Part shown: in pieces, positions 55,396 through 64,000 of the stretch
Layout: the number at the start of each line of letters is the position of its first letter
How positions within the stretch are numbered: position 1 is the first letter of the stretch
DNA from: Cladosporium sp. IMV 00045
Lineage: Eukaryota; Ascomycota; Dothideomycetes; Cladosporiales; Cladosporiaceae
Direction: 5' to 3'
Assembly: GCA_001931905.2 (NCBI GenBank)
Contig: MSJI02000892.1
Span: forward strand, 62,001 to 126,000
Length of the DNA stretch: 64,000 nucleotides
The notes under the pieces: model-generated
What the model was told of the DNA's origin: nothing
Databases searched by the model: none
What the model saw: the letters and a program-made list of their open reading frames with translations, nothing else
Translations under genes and position numbers: made by a program

Positions 55396-56586
55396 TTACG
55401 ACTTGCTCTTCTTCTTGTCCTTCTTGTCCTTCTTCTCTTTCTTTTCCTTCTTCTCCTTCTTGCTCCCAGTTGCCTCGAGCTTCTTCGGGAACTGGAACGA
55501 AGCCTCCTTGCCCACCGGCTCCGCCTCGCTCTCACTCTCCGAGCCCGATCCAATACGGCCGGGATCTCCAGAGCCGAATCCCGGAGGCCTGTATCTCATC
55601 TTCATGCCTTTAGGCTGTGGTCGCACGGCGGCCACGGCGGGTCTCGCAACGTCGCCAGCGGCGTTGCTGCCAGTCGTTTCGGACGCTTGCTTTTCGCTCA
55701 GGTTGGGCAGAACGATGTGCTGTCTGAGGTGGAGTGTCTTGGCTACGGGCTGTGATATGGGCTTGTAGCCGTCCTTTTCGGGGAGGAGGACGAGGGTCGC
55801 GTTGCCGCTCTGTGCGCCTTTGTCTTCGCTGAGGACGTAGTCGTTGCCTTTGTGGGAGAGCACGGGCTTGCCGCTCTGTATCGAGTCGAGAGCCACTTCG
55901 GTCAGGGAGGATATGGGCAGGTTGGCTGGCGCGGTGATGTGCCAGACTTGCTTGCCTTGCAGGTCTGCGTGCGAGAGCGCGGCCCGCGAGGATGTGTCGA
56001 ATGATGTGTATCCGAGAGGCGCGTCGAAGGGCTTCGCGGGCACTGAGCTCACTGTGCCGGCAGGAGGGGGTGCGGGCTGGTCGACGTCCATCTTGTCGGC
56101 TTCCGCCTCGTCGCTTGATTCTTCCTCGGACGACTCGGAGTCGGTCTTTGCTCTCTTCGATTCCGGCGCGTCGGGCAGCTCGTCGTCGTCGCTGTCATCG
56201 CTTGAAGATTCGTCCGTCTTTCTCTTCTTGCCATTGGCCTTGGGCGCATCCTTCTTAGACTTTTTCGACTTTTTCGCTTTCTTGTCCTCCTCCTCACTGC
56301 TGCTGCTGCTGCTGCTGTCGTCGGATGGCACAGCCGGTTCCTCGGGCTCCGTAGCCTTGACCTTCTTCTCGTTGGGCTTCTTGGTGTTCTGCCTCTTCTC
56401 AGCCTCGCTCTCAGTGTCGCTGTCACCACCACTGCTTCCAGACTCGGAGTCGCTTCCAGATTCCAGCACGGCTTCCTCGCTCAACTGCGAAGGCTTCGCG
56501 CGAGCAGTCTCGGAGGCCTTGGGAGCCTTGCTCTTCTTCTCGCCTTTCAAAGGCACCTTTGGCTCTTTCACTTTTGACTTGGCCAT
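55396..56586 (-). CDS. RNA polymerase I subunit A34-like (Rpa34)
   Basis: One exon encodes 396 residues from the ATG at 56586. The N-terminal half is a disordered Lys/Ser/Glu-rich region with acidic serine runs (DDSSSSSSSEEEDKKAKKSKK), typical of nucleolar proteins. The conserved A34 segment starts near residue 175 (PPPAGTVSSVPAKPFDAPLG) and continues with LQGKQVWHITAPANLPISSL and LVLLPEKDGYKPISQPVAKTL. This beta-rich part dimerises with A49 in yeast Pol I. The C-terminus has the RPQPKGMKMRYRPPGFG segment and ends in a long lysine-rich tail. The family has low overall identity, so the assignment rests on the order of these blocks. It is divergent from GRC3. Confidence 0.85.
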   Translation of the reverse strand: MAKSKVKEPKVPLKGEKKSKAPKASETARAKPSQLSEEAVLESGSDSESGSSGGDSDTESEAEKRQNTKKPNEKKVKATEPEEPAVPSDDSSSSSSSEEEDKKAKKSKKSKKDAPKANGKKRKTDESSSDDSDDDELPDAPESKRAKTDSESSEEESSDEAEADKMDVDQPAPPPAGTVSSVPAKPFDAPLGYTSFDTSSRAALSHADLQGKQVWHITAPANLPISSLTEVALDSIQSGKPVLSHKGNDYVLSEDKGAQSGNATLVLLPEKDGYKPISQPVAKTLHLRQHIVLPNLSEKQASETTGSNAAGDVARPAVAAVRPQPKGMKMRYRPPGFGSGDPGRIGSGSESESEAEPVGKEASFQFPKKLEATGSKKEKKEKKEKKDKKDKKKSKS

Positions 56587-56793
56587 GTTTGCCGGGAGTT
56601 CGCAGGGCTTTCCAATGGCCGAGCAAAGCGTGGAACTTCACATGAAATATTTCGCTGGACGAGACTTGCAAGCTTGACGGCCGGCAGAAAACGATGAGGC
56701 GCTCGGGCGGTGAGCTGCAATTTTCCCGCGCAGCTTCCCAATTCGGACATTCACTTCCGTCGCAACCAGCATTTCTTTGCGATAAAATAGATA
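56587..56793. promoter_or_regulatory. Bidirectional promoter shared by RPA34 and GRC3
   Basis: Only 207 bp separate the two start codons. A CGATGAG core at about 56689-56695, related to the yeast PAC element of ribosome-biogenesis genes, is present once. The element match is partial. Sharing is inferred from distance and function. Confidence 0.4.
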
Positions 56794-58843
56794 ATGTCGC
56801 AAAAAAGAAAAGTTCAAGATGCCTTTGGCAGACCTGCTGGTAGATACACGTCTTTACTTTCCAAAAAAGTTCTGTTGCTAATCTGTCACAGGCCAACTCA
56901 GTGCCATAGCTGCTGCTCGTCTGGCAAAGCAGAGCAAAGTCGTCCCAGCGGCTTCAAGCCAGGCGGATGGAGATGATCAAGAAAATCCAACTGCCTTGGC
57001 TGTCGCCGTGGGAGCGACGCCATACGATGGTCATCATAGTGATGATGTCTCTTCAGGCGCGCCCAGTGCGGCTGTTACGCCTGCCGTGACGCCAACAAGG
57101 ACCACTCCATTGAGGCAACTTTCTTCTTTCGCTCTGGAACCTCGACGTGTCTTGCGAGATGACAAAACATGTCTGGAGATTTCCATGACAGCCGGAGAAG
57201 TCGCTGTCATTGCTGGAGAATATACGCTGGAAGTGACTAAAGGAACGGCAACGGTCTACGGTGGCGCATTTCATGGCTCTTCCGGTCCTCAACGAGTCTA
57301 CGCGCCTTCTGTGCAAGCCCTAGCCCCGATCACTGCTCGCAGGAGTCCGACTGTCATTCGTATATCCTCAGTCAAGTCCAGTATGTCGAAGATGGAAAAG
57401 CTATCACCTCTATTTCGCAACATCTGGACTGCAGACGAAAAGGGACGGTCATTTGCCTTCCTCGAAACCTCCCACGACGATCCCCTTCAGCGGTCTCTGA
57501 ATCTGTTAGAGACGGATTCTGCCACTCAAAAGGTCTTCACACAATTGACCGGCAAAGCCGAGGAGAAGAAAGGCTCGATCTGCGCCATGACAATCGGCCC
57601 TAAATCATCTGGCAAATCCACGTTCAATCGACAGTTATGCAACGCTCTCCTGACTACGAAACTCCCCACCAAGAGGTGCCTCTACCTCGACCTCGACCCA
57701 GGCCAGCCTGAATTCGGACCACCAGGCCAAATCTCTCTTGTCGAAGTCCACACACCCATCCTCGGACCCTCATTCACAAACCAAACTTCCGAGTCCTCCC
57801 CCAAAAACACTCTCATCTCCTCCCACACTCTCGCAGCAACAACCTTCAAAGACGACCCAGACCATTACATCGCCTGCATTCGTGAGCTCGCCTTACACCT
57901 GGAAGCACGAAAGCGTCAAAAAGGCCCGGCCCCCATCATGATCAACGCCTGCGGCTGGACCACAGGCCTAGGCGCAGCGGTGCTGACCGACTTTTACGAC
58001 CTCCTCCCCATCACAGACACCATAACCATCGAAGGAATCGACGTGATGCTCCAACAAACCGCCCGCACTCGCAGCCAAAATTGCTTCAACCTCTCTCGCG
58101 CGCCACCGCGCTCCACCATCCGTTCTCCAGCCGAGCTCCGCGCAATGCAAACCATGGCATATTTCCACTCCAAACCACCGACAGGAAAATCCCCTCAATG
58201 GACCAGCAAGCCACTCAGCTCACTCCGGCCATGGATCGTACGCTACGGTAGCGACAGCGACAGCGAAAGCAGCAACGCGAACGACAGCCCAGGCATTTTC
58301 GCCACAATGTCCTACGGCCAAAGCGTGCCGGCCGCCTACCTGCCCGAAATCCTCGACGGCTCGCTCGTCGCCCTCGTAGCAGCCGACACGACCTCCGAGC
58401 TAGAACAAGCCTTCTCGACCTCCCTCTCTCCCACCAGCAACACCACCACACCAACACCAGAACACACCCCGCCACCCCTCTCCCTCCCATATATCCCCAC
58501 CCCGCAAAAGACCGGCTACCTTCGCGCGCTCGACCCTCGCTTCACAACCTGCGCCGGCCTCGCTCTAATCCGCGGCCTCGACCCGCAGCGCCGCGAACTG
58601 CACCTTCTCACACCCCTGGACGAAGCGCAGATAGCGTCTCTGGCGAGCAAGAAAGTCGTGCTCGTGCGCGGCGCTTTCGACGCGCCGGAGTGGGCTTATT
58701 TGGAGGATTTGTACGCTGGTGCTGGTGAGGGGGAGGGGACTGGAAGTGGCAGGCCGTGGGTGACGAGGAAGGAAATGGTGGGGATCGAAGGGGCGGTGTG
58801 GCGGTTGAGGCATCCGCCTACTGCGGCGCAGGTGGGGAGGTGA
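56794..58843 (+). CDS. GRC3: Polynucleotide 5'-hydroxyl kinase Grc3
   Basis: A 46-nt first exon (56794-56839) is joined to 56892-58843 by an intron with donor GTAGAT and acceptor ACAG, giving 665 residues. Exon 1 encodes MSQKRKVQDAFGRPA, and the junction continues GQLSAIAAARLAKQ, typical of the Grc3 start. A Walker A motif GPKSSGKST lies at about 251-259, followed by LYLDLDPGQPEFGPPGQISL, the Clp1/Grc3 substrate block, and INACGWTTGLG. Grc3 phosphorylates RNA 5'-OH ends with Las1 during ITS2 removal and also acts in Pol I termination, in the nucleolus. The C-terminal half has proline/threonine-rich insertions. The start is set by exon 1; without it the kinase would lack its conserved N-terminus. 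Confidence 0.93.
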
Positions 58844-59787
58844 TTGTGGTGATGGTTATGATTCGCAAGGAAGATGTCTTGGAATATTGGTCTGTTTCTA
58901 TCTTTCACCAACGTCCAGGTATAGCTCTGTCGTGTTCGGCATGTAAAGATGTCTAGATTAATCTAAATGGTCGGAGAAAGCACTCCTCAAACAAATCAAA
59001 GTCTCGCACGATATGGATACTCATTACTCATCCATACTTCTATTCCCCCCACCCCCCACTTGACCTCTCCTCTCTTCTCCAACAAGGACCCGGCCATACC
59101 ATTACGAACAGACCAACTCATTAGTAAAGAAGGAAAACTAAAACCACACGCGTGAAAGGCAAGATCCACAATTCCTCCACAAAAACAGAAACGGAAGAGA
59201 AAACGAGAACCATTGATGAATTGGGGAAAACTCAGCTTCTGGCGACCTCTTCTCAGGCTCCCTGGCCATGGAGAAAAAGAAAAAGAAAGAAAGAAAAAAG
59301 TATAATATGCTCTCACTTTTGATACCATAACGAAGAAAACAACGAGACGCAAGCCTCGCCTCTCGCAAAAGGCTTCGTGCCCGAGATTCTACGAGAATGA
59401 AGAAGTGGACGAGGAGAATGCTGCTGCTGCTGCAGCAAACGATGCTAGATTTCTTACCTCCTTGCCTTTTGATACTCGATATCATGTTTTGACGAAACGT
59501 CAGAGAAGGGCGTGATGAGACGGGGAAATCCAGAAGTCAAAAAGAATCTGATGAGGAAATTAAAAAATTAAAAAATTAAAAATGGTCTTGGATTGGGTGT
59601 ACATACATGTACACGTACATACAAAAATCTCTCGTTCTTTGTCGTCAAACACAACACCAGTACCCTAAACACGACTTGCGTAAGGGTGATATACACAAAA
59701 GTGCGCCGCTCATATTGTCCAATATCGAACGCCGACGGCAGACTCGTCCAAATAACCATGGAACGAAAATAGAAACGGCCAAACAAA
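58844..59787. other. Intergenic region between GRC3 and the coiled-coil gene (convergent)
   Basis: 3' flanks of two convergent genes. It contains A-rich runs near 59280 and an AAAAATTA repeat near 59562-59580. No gene is supported. Confidence 0.6.
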
Positions 59788-62134
59788 TCAAGCCAGATCG
59801 CCATAAGTCATCGCCGCCCTGGGGACCCTTTCCCTCGGGGCCTTCAAACCCGCGCCGCCGAACAGTTTCCTCAAACTCAGGCCTTTCTTTTTCTTCTCTT
59901 CCTTGCCCCCAGCTCCTCGGCCTCCACTAACACTCCCACCATTCACCCCAGCATTCCCATTCACCGCACCGTTCCCCGCATGTCCACGCCCACTGAGCAC
60001 AGGCGAAGGCGTATGCGTGCTCCTGCTCTCGGCTTTGACGAGACTTTCCTTGCCCGGGGTTGTGCGGGAGGATTGGCTGAGGTTGGGGGATTGGTCGGAG
60101 GAAGCGGAGGGGGGAAGGGTGTTTGTTGCGGTGGTGTTGGTGCTGGGCGAGGTGGCGGTGGGGGGGACTAGAGTTTCGTTTCCTCCTGCTGTTGACGTTC
60201 CTGTTGCCTGCGCCGGGGGAGGTTGCAGTTTGCTGTCGATTGGTGAGGGGGTTTTGGGGTTCGTATTGTTGGCGGCGGTGGGGTTGGGTGAGGTTGTTCG
60301 TGAGATATTGTGGGAGGTGGATGGCTGCTTGGATGTGAATGCTGCGGAGAGGGAGCTGGCGATGATGGAGGGGCGGCGGGTTGGGCGTTCGGGAGGCGGG
60401 CTGGAGCCGCGGTCTTTGCGGAAGGAGAGGCGGCGGACGAAAGGGCTGGGAGAACGTTAGTTTCATGTCATTGGGGTTGATATCCGGAGGAAGATTGACG
60501 ATGTCTTACCCTATTGAAGAACCCCTGCGACGGGATTCCCTCTGTTCGCGCGCTGGAGGAGGGCCATGTTTGTTCCTCTCGATACCAACTCGAACAGGCT
60601 GTTGTCCAATTTCCATGGGCTCCGAGCCGCGTCGCATGAAAGATGTGCTGATAGTCCGTTGTGATTCCGAGGTCTGAGGTCTCCCAATAGCTTTCGCGTG
60701 ATCGACGACGTCTATGGCGCTCATACGTTTAGAAGTGCTAGGCCTTGACGCAGAGTCGCCCGGCGGGTTGCTTGTCAGAGCAGAAGAGGAAGGAGGCCGA
60801 CCGTCTCGTAGGAACTCGGCGAGCTCGGCGGTCTGGTCTCGCCCTATTTGTCGGTCCCCTCGAGCTTCCATGTTGGATCTGGATGTTGAAGGTCGTGGAG
60901 GGACAGTGCTGGAGCGGGCTTGTGTTTTGGAGTTTTTCTCGTCGGGCGTTGGTGATGCTGGAGTTGCGCGCGGTTGCTCATACCGGCGCTCCATCGGGAT
61001 GGGATGTGCTTCTAATTCCACCGCACCATCTACCGCAGAGGGCGCCGGCGCCTTGGGAAGGGGTTTGTCTACAGACATGCCTCTAGGTCGTTGAACAGCA
61101 GCAGCACTGTTGTTAAATTTCGAGCGAGGAATAGCTGACGAACTCTGCGTCTGACCCTGTGCCATCCTACTACTAGCTCTTGCGCGCCTGCTTGCCTCTG
61201 CAGCCATTCTCGACATTTCTCCAATGACAGTCGTGAGATGATCCAGGAGATCTCGCAGCTGCGTTCCCTTCTTCTGCAAGTCCCTAAAGCAGAACTTCCA
61301 CCCCTCCTGATTACCGCGCATAGCAGTGAGAACATCCTCGAGGTCCTGCTTCTCCCCAGGCCACTCGTCCTCTACAGAATGAAGGTATTGTTCCAGCTCT
61401 TTCGTCGAGGCCTTCCCCTTGTGAACATCCAGCAAAGCGGCGTCCATGGCTCGCGAGGTCCTCTCAATGATGTTCTCGATTTTGTCATTGCCATCCAGCA
61501 ATTGCGTGCGAAACTGCTTATCCTCCAACATCGTACCAAAAACTTCCACATGCGACATGGGCAACTTCAAGTAGCGAATGCGCTCCTGGATATCCCTGAT
61601 GGCGAGGTCGAAGTCCTCGGTGGTCTTCTCCAGAAAAGTGTCCACCTCGTCGACGTGCGTCTGCAAGATCTTGACCACCTCTTCGTCGGACTTGGCGGCC
61701 TGCTGCTGCAGCAAGTGCATGCCGAAGACGATCTGGGCCATGAGTTTGGCCAGAGGGTGGTGCCTCGCGCCAGGGCTTTGCTTCCATCTTCTGGTCCAGG
61801 AGTCGTCGTAATGTTGGTCTTCGAGCACGCGCTGCCGTCGCTCTTCGGCGTTTGCGCCGGTGGATTTGCGGCGACGGTTGGGTTGGGAAGATTCGTTGAT
61901 GGACTCCTCGAATGCGCCCTGCATGGAGGGGACGGGGTGGCGAGGGGGAGCCATGGAGGCGGTGTCTGCGTCGTCGTTGTAGTTGTCGTCGTCGTCTTCC
62001 TCGTCGTTGTCGGTGGTGCAGGCGGTGGAGTCGCCGCCAACGCTTCCTCCTACTCCACCTCGGGAGAATTCATGGGTGCCGAGCGTGTACGAGTCCACCT
62101 CGCCGCTGTCGTCGGTCGCGCGACGGGAAGTCAT
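59788..62134 (-). CDS. Uncharacterised fungal protein with central coiled coil and disordered tails
   Basis: Exons 62134-60510 and 60445-59788 (GTAAGA...CCCAG) join in phase to give 760 residues. The ATG at 62134 is the first in frame; the frame extends upstream only to GTG. The N-terminal 100 residues are acidic, with runs of Asp and Asn. A compact conserved-looking helical block runs from about residue 105 to 320 (HPLAKLMAQIVFGMHLLQQQ, VDEVDTFLEKTTEDFDLAI, LKLPMSHVEVFGTMLED, DEWPGEKQDLEDVLTAMRG). The rest is Ser/Pro/Arg-rich and ends in a basic KKKKGLSLRKLFGGAGLK segment. I do not recognise a named family. The helical block suggests an oligomerising scaffold, which is inference. No catalytic motif, signal peptide or membrane segment is visible. 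Confidence 0.8.
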
Positions 62135-64000
62135 GGTGAGAGTCGCACTCGAGGTACTGTCGTACCCAGCGCAGCTCCCATGCACTGCAGGTCAGACCGA
62201 GAGCACTACTCCGGCGAGGTCACGCTGTGCTGTGCTGTGCTGCGCTGCAGGACTGGCGGGGAAATTTCCCTTGACGAGCAGCCTGCCGCGACGAAGGAGA
62301 ATGGTGACGTAGAAGTTTTATATGGACAGTTTGGTATATATATGACTGCGCAAGAGGAGCGAAGGTGAGAGCACAGTTCGAGATTGGGGGTAGGGAAGAG
62401 AGAGAGGGACGACGGCAGGCGAAAAGAAGGTTCAGGGATTGAGTTCGGGGTGGTGAGGTGGTGTGCAGACTCCAGAGGCAGAACTGCTGGTGAGGATCTC
62501 CAATATCTGGCGCGGTGGTGCAGAAGGCAAGTGCCAGGACAGGGCAAGGTGGGTGAAGATGCGGCCGTGCATTAGCCCGATGCTGCATCGCTTTTCGGCA
62601 GGATTCACATCTGCTTCTGCGTGAGTGGTTGCGCCATCCTCACGCATGCCCGTGTGAGGAAGACTAGGAGCGATATCAGAGGCGTGTTATGCCTGTGCAG
62701 AAGAAGCCGGGCGGTGGGTAGAGCAGATCGGGGCTTGTTTTGGTGGTACTCGACGCGAATTGATCGAAGGCTCCTCCATTCACCGACGAGTGCTCGGAGC
62801 CAACCCTTACCGCATACTGACAAGGGTAAAAGCAGGAGGAGCTCACGGACCAGGCAATGGGTATCTCGGTACCGTTAAATGTAGTCGCAGCACCCGAGAG
62901 GCGCCCGATGGATCAGATCAGTCGCAAGTGTCAAGCGAGCGGCCTATGAGATTGTCTGGCTCGACAGGAACGACAGCGCCGTCCAGATGGGAAGAAGAGA
63001 TCGGTGTGCCGCTAGAGAAGTGGTTCATCAGGTCCACGTAGTAGCATCCGAGTGTGCATCTTTCTCACAGCATTTCATTTGAATAATGATGAATCAATGC
63101 TTCGACGCCGCTGGCGTAATGATTGGCCGCGCACGCCAGCCTTCCCACACTCTCAACCCCTGTTCCTTGACTCCGCGTGTGTCTGTTCTCACTTCTCCAG
63201 TTTCCCGGGAATGGCACGTGTCACTGTGACCAAAACTCAATAATAATGAATTATATCACAACCAAACAATCCATGACAGGGCCTCGTCATGTCTCACTCT
63301 CTCGCGCAAAATTTTCTTCAATCAATCTCTGACCTCTGACGTGTTTCAAAGTGATCAAACATCGAGGACGTGAATAACCGATCATTCTCTCTTTCACGTC
63401 CTCAAAGAAATCCCCTCAAGCGAGATCTATTCAATCGTGTTATTGCCCTTCCAATTTGGCAGACTCCCACTTCCTTTCACGGATGCCTTGCATGAGATGA
63501 ATACGGGCATGCAGCTGATATGCAATAGTGCCTAATAATTACAGCTCCTTCGCGAAAAAGGTTTGATTGCGGCGGGCATGCAGGCTTACATACATGAGAT
63601 GAGGCACACAAATACCCACATTTGCCTGCGGAAGCTGATGTTGATCTTACCACTTTCTACCGCATTTCGTTGTTGGGGATGCAAGAGTTGCAGGTACGCG
63701 GTCGTCGTGGCGCATCGACTCTTCTAATAAAATTTCATTACGGATTTATGTTTGTCTGCATATTCTGTTGTATGTGCATGGATGAGTATCATCATCTCTT
63801 CCAAGCTGTCCCCATTACCATAAAACAGAAGACATGAGAGAATACGGCATTACCAACCCAAAAGCCTCCTCAACGCAGCCTCCCCTCTCACATCCCCCTC
63901 CCATCACGACCATCATCACCAACCCCTCCACCTCGTCCAAACATCCACAACAACATCCCCGCCCTCCTCCCCCTCCGAATCCACCACCAGATACCACCCA
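62135..64000. other. Intergenic region to the end of the window
   Basis: The promoter of the coiled-coil gene lies at the left. The rest shows only short frames without domains. At the right edge (63850-64000, minus strand) two readings resemble the end of a protein but are broken by stops, so a gene entering from the right is possible but not supported. Confidence 0.45.

Noticed and set aside
55844..56677. Serine/leucine-rich open frame of 277 codons on the plus strand
   Set aside because: It is antisense to the acidic serine/lysine runs of RPA34. The apparent hydrophobic runs come from reading those codons backward.
63850..64000. A gene entering from the right edge on the minus strand
   Set aside because: One reading ends in a plausible EAALRRLLGW plus stop, but three in-frame TGA codons lie just upstream and no credible intron fits. 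More sequence is needed.

Overview
The window is nuclear DNA of a filamentous ascomycete (Pezizomycotina). Genes are dense, on both strands and mostly interrupted by introns of about 50-75 nt with GTAAGT-like donors, CTGAC-like branch sites and CAG/TAG acceptors. The gene set fits this: FKS1-type 1,3-beta-glucan synthase, GH72 glucanosyltransferase, Vps15, DASH subunit Dad3, RNA polymerase I A34, Grc3 and Kcs1. A dothideomycete is my best guess, but only from general gene style. I saw no rRNA, tRNA, CRISPR array or intact transposon.

Layout. 1-2082 (+): 3' part of a membrane-anchored protein. 2284-4124 (-): alpha-glucoside-type MFS permease with a candidate carbon-repression site cluster upstream. 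5785-7462 (-): secreted TAP-type alpha/beta hydrolase. 8523-12412 (-): inositol polyphosphate kinase Kcs1. 14689-16443 (-) and 16675-17016 (+): CTNNBL1-like protein and, divergent from it, the small DASH subunit Dad3. 17.5-18.4 kb: decayed DNA with three diverged repeat copies. 18533-25533: copper amine oxidase (-), amine/choline-type permease (+) and aldehyde dehydrogenase (+). 25649-30295 (-): Vps15. 30847-31382 (-): four-exon small hydrophilic protein. 32461-33914 (-): O-methyltransferase with an in-frame stop. 35849-37598 (-) and 41682-47568 (+): GPI-anchored 1,3-beta-glucanosyltransferase and 1,3-beta-glucan synthase, divergent across 4.1 kb. 48735-49892 (-): zinc-type oxidoreductase with a frameshift. 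50532-52799 (-): secreted dipeptidyl peptidase 5. 53322-54692 (-): epoxide hydrolase. 55396-56586 (-) and 56794-58843 (+): Pol I subunit A34 and Grc3, divergent. 59788-62134 (-): uncharacterised coiled-coil protein. 62.1-64 kb: no gene I can support.

How genes work together. Three neighbourhoods look functional. The amine permease, copper amine oxidase and aldehyde dehydrogenase would take up an amine, oxidise it to an aldehyde and oxidise that to an acid. Both enzymes end in a PTS1-like tripeptide (PKL and SKL), which points to peroxisomes. The glucan synthase and glucanosyltransferase make and then remodel the same wall polymer. A34 and Grc3 both serve rRNA production and share a 207-bp promoter. 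Two accessory enzymes, the O-methyltransferase and the oxidoreductase, carry disabling lesions in otherwise intact genes. I did not see a wholly new system. The most unusual item is the amine module with its targeting signals.
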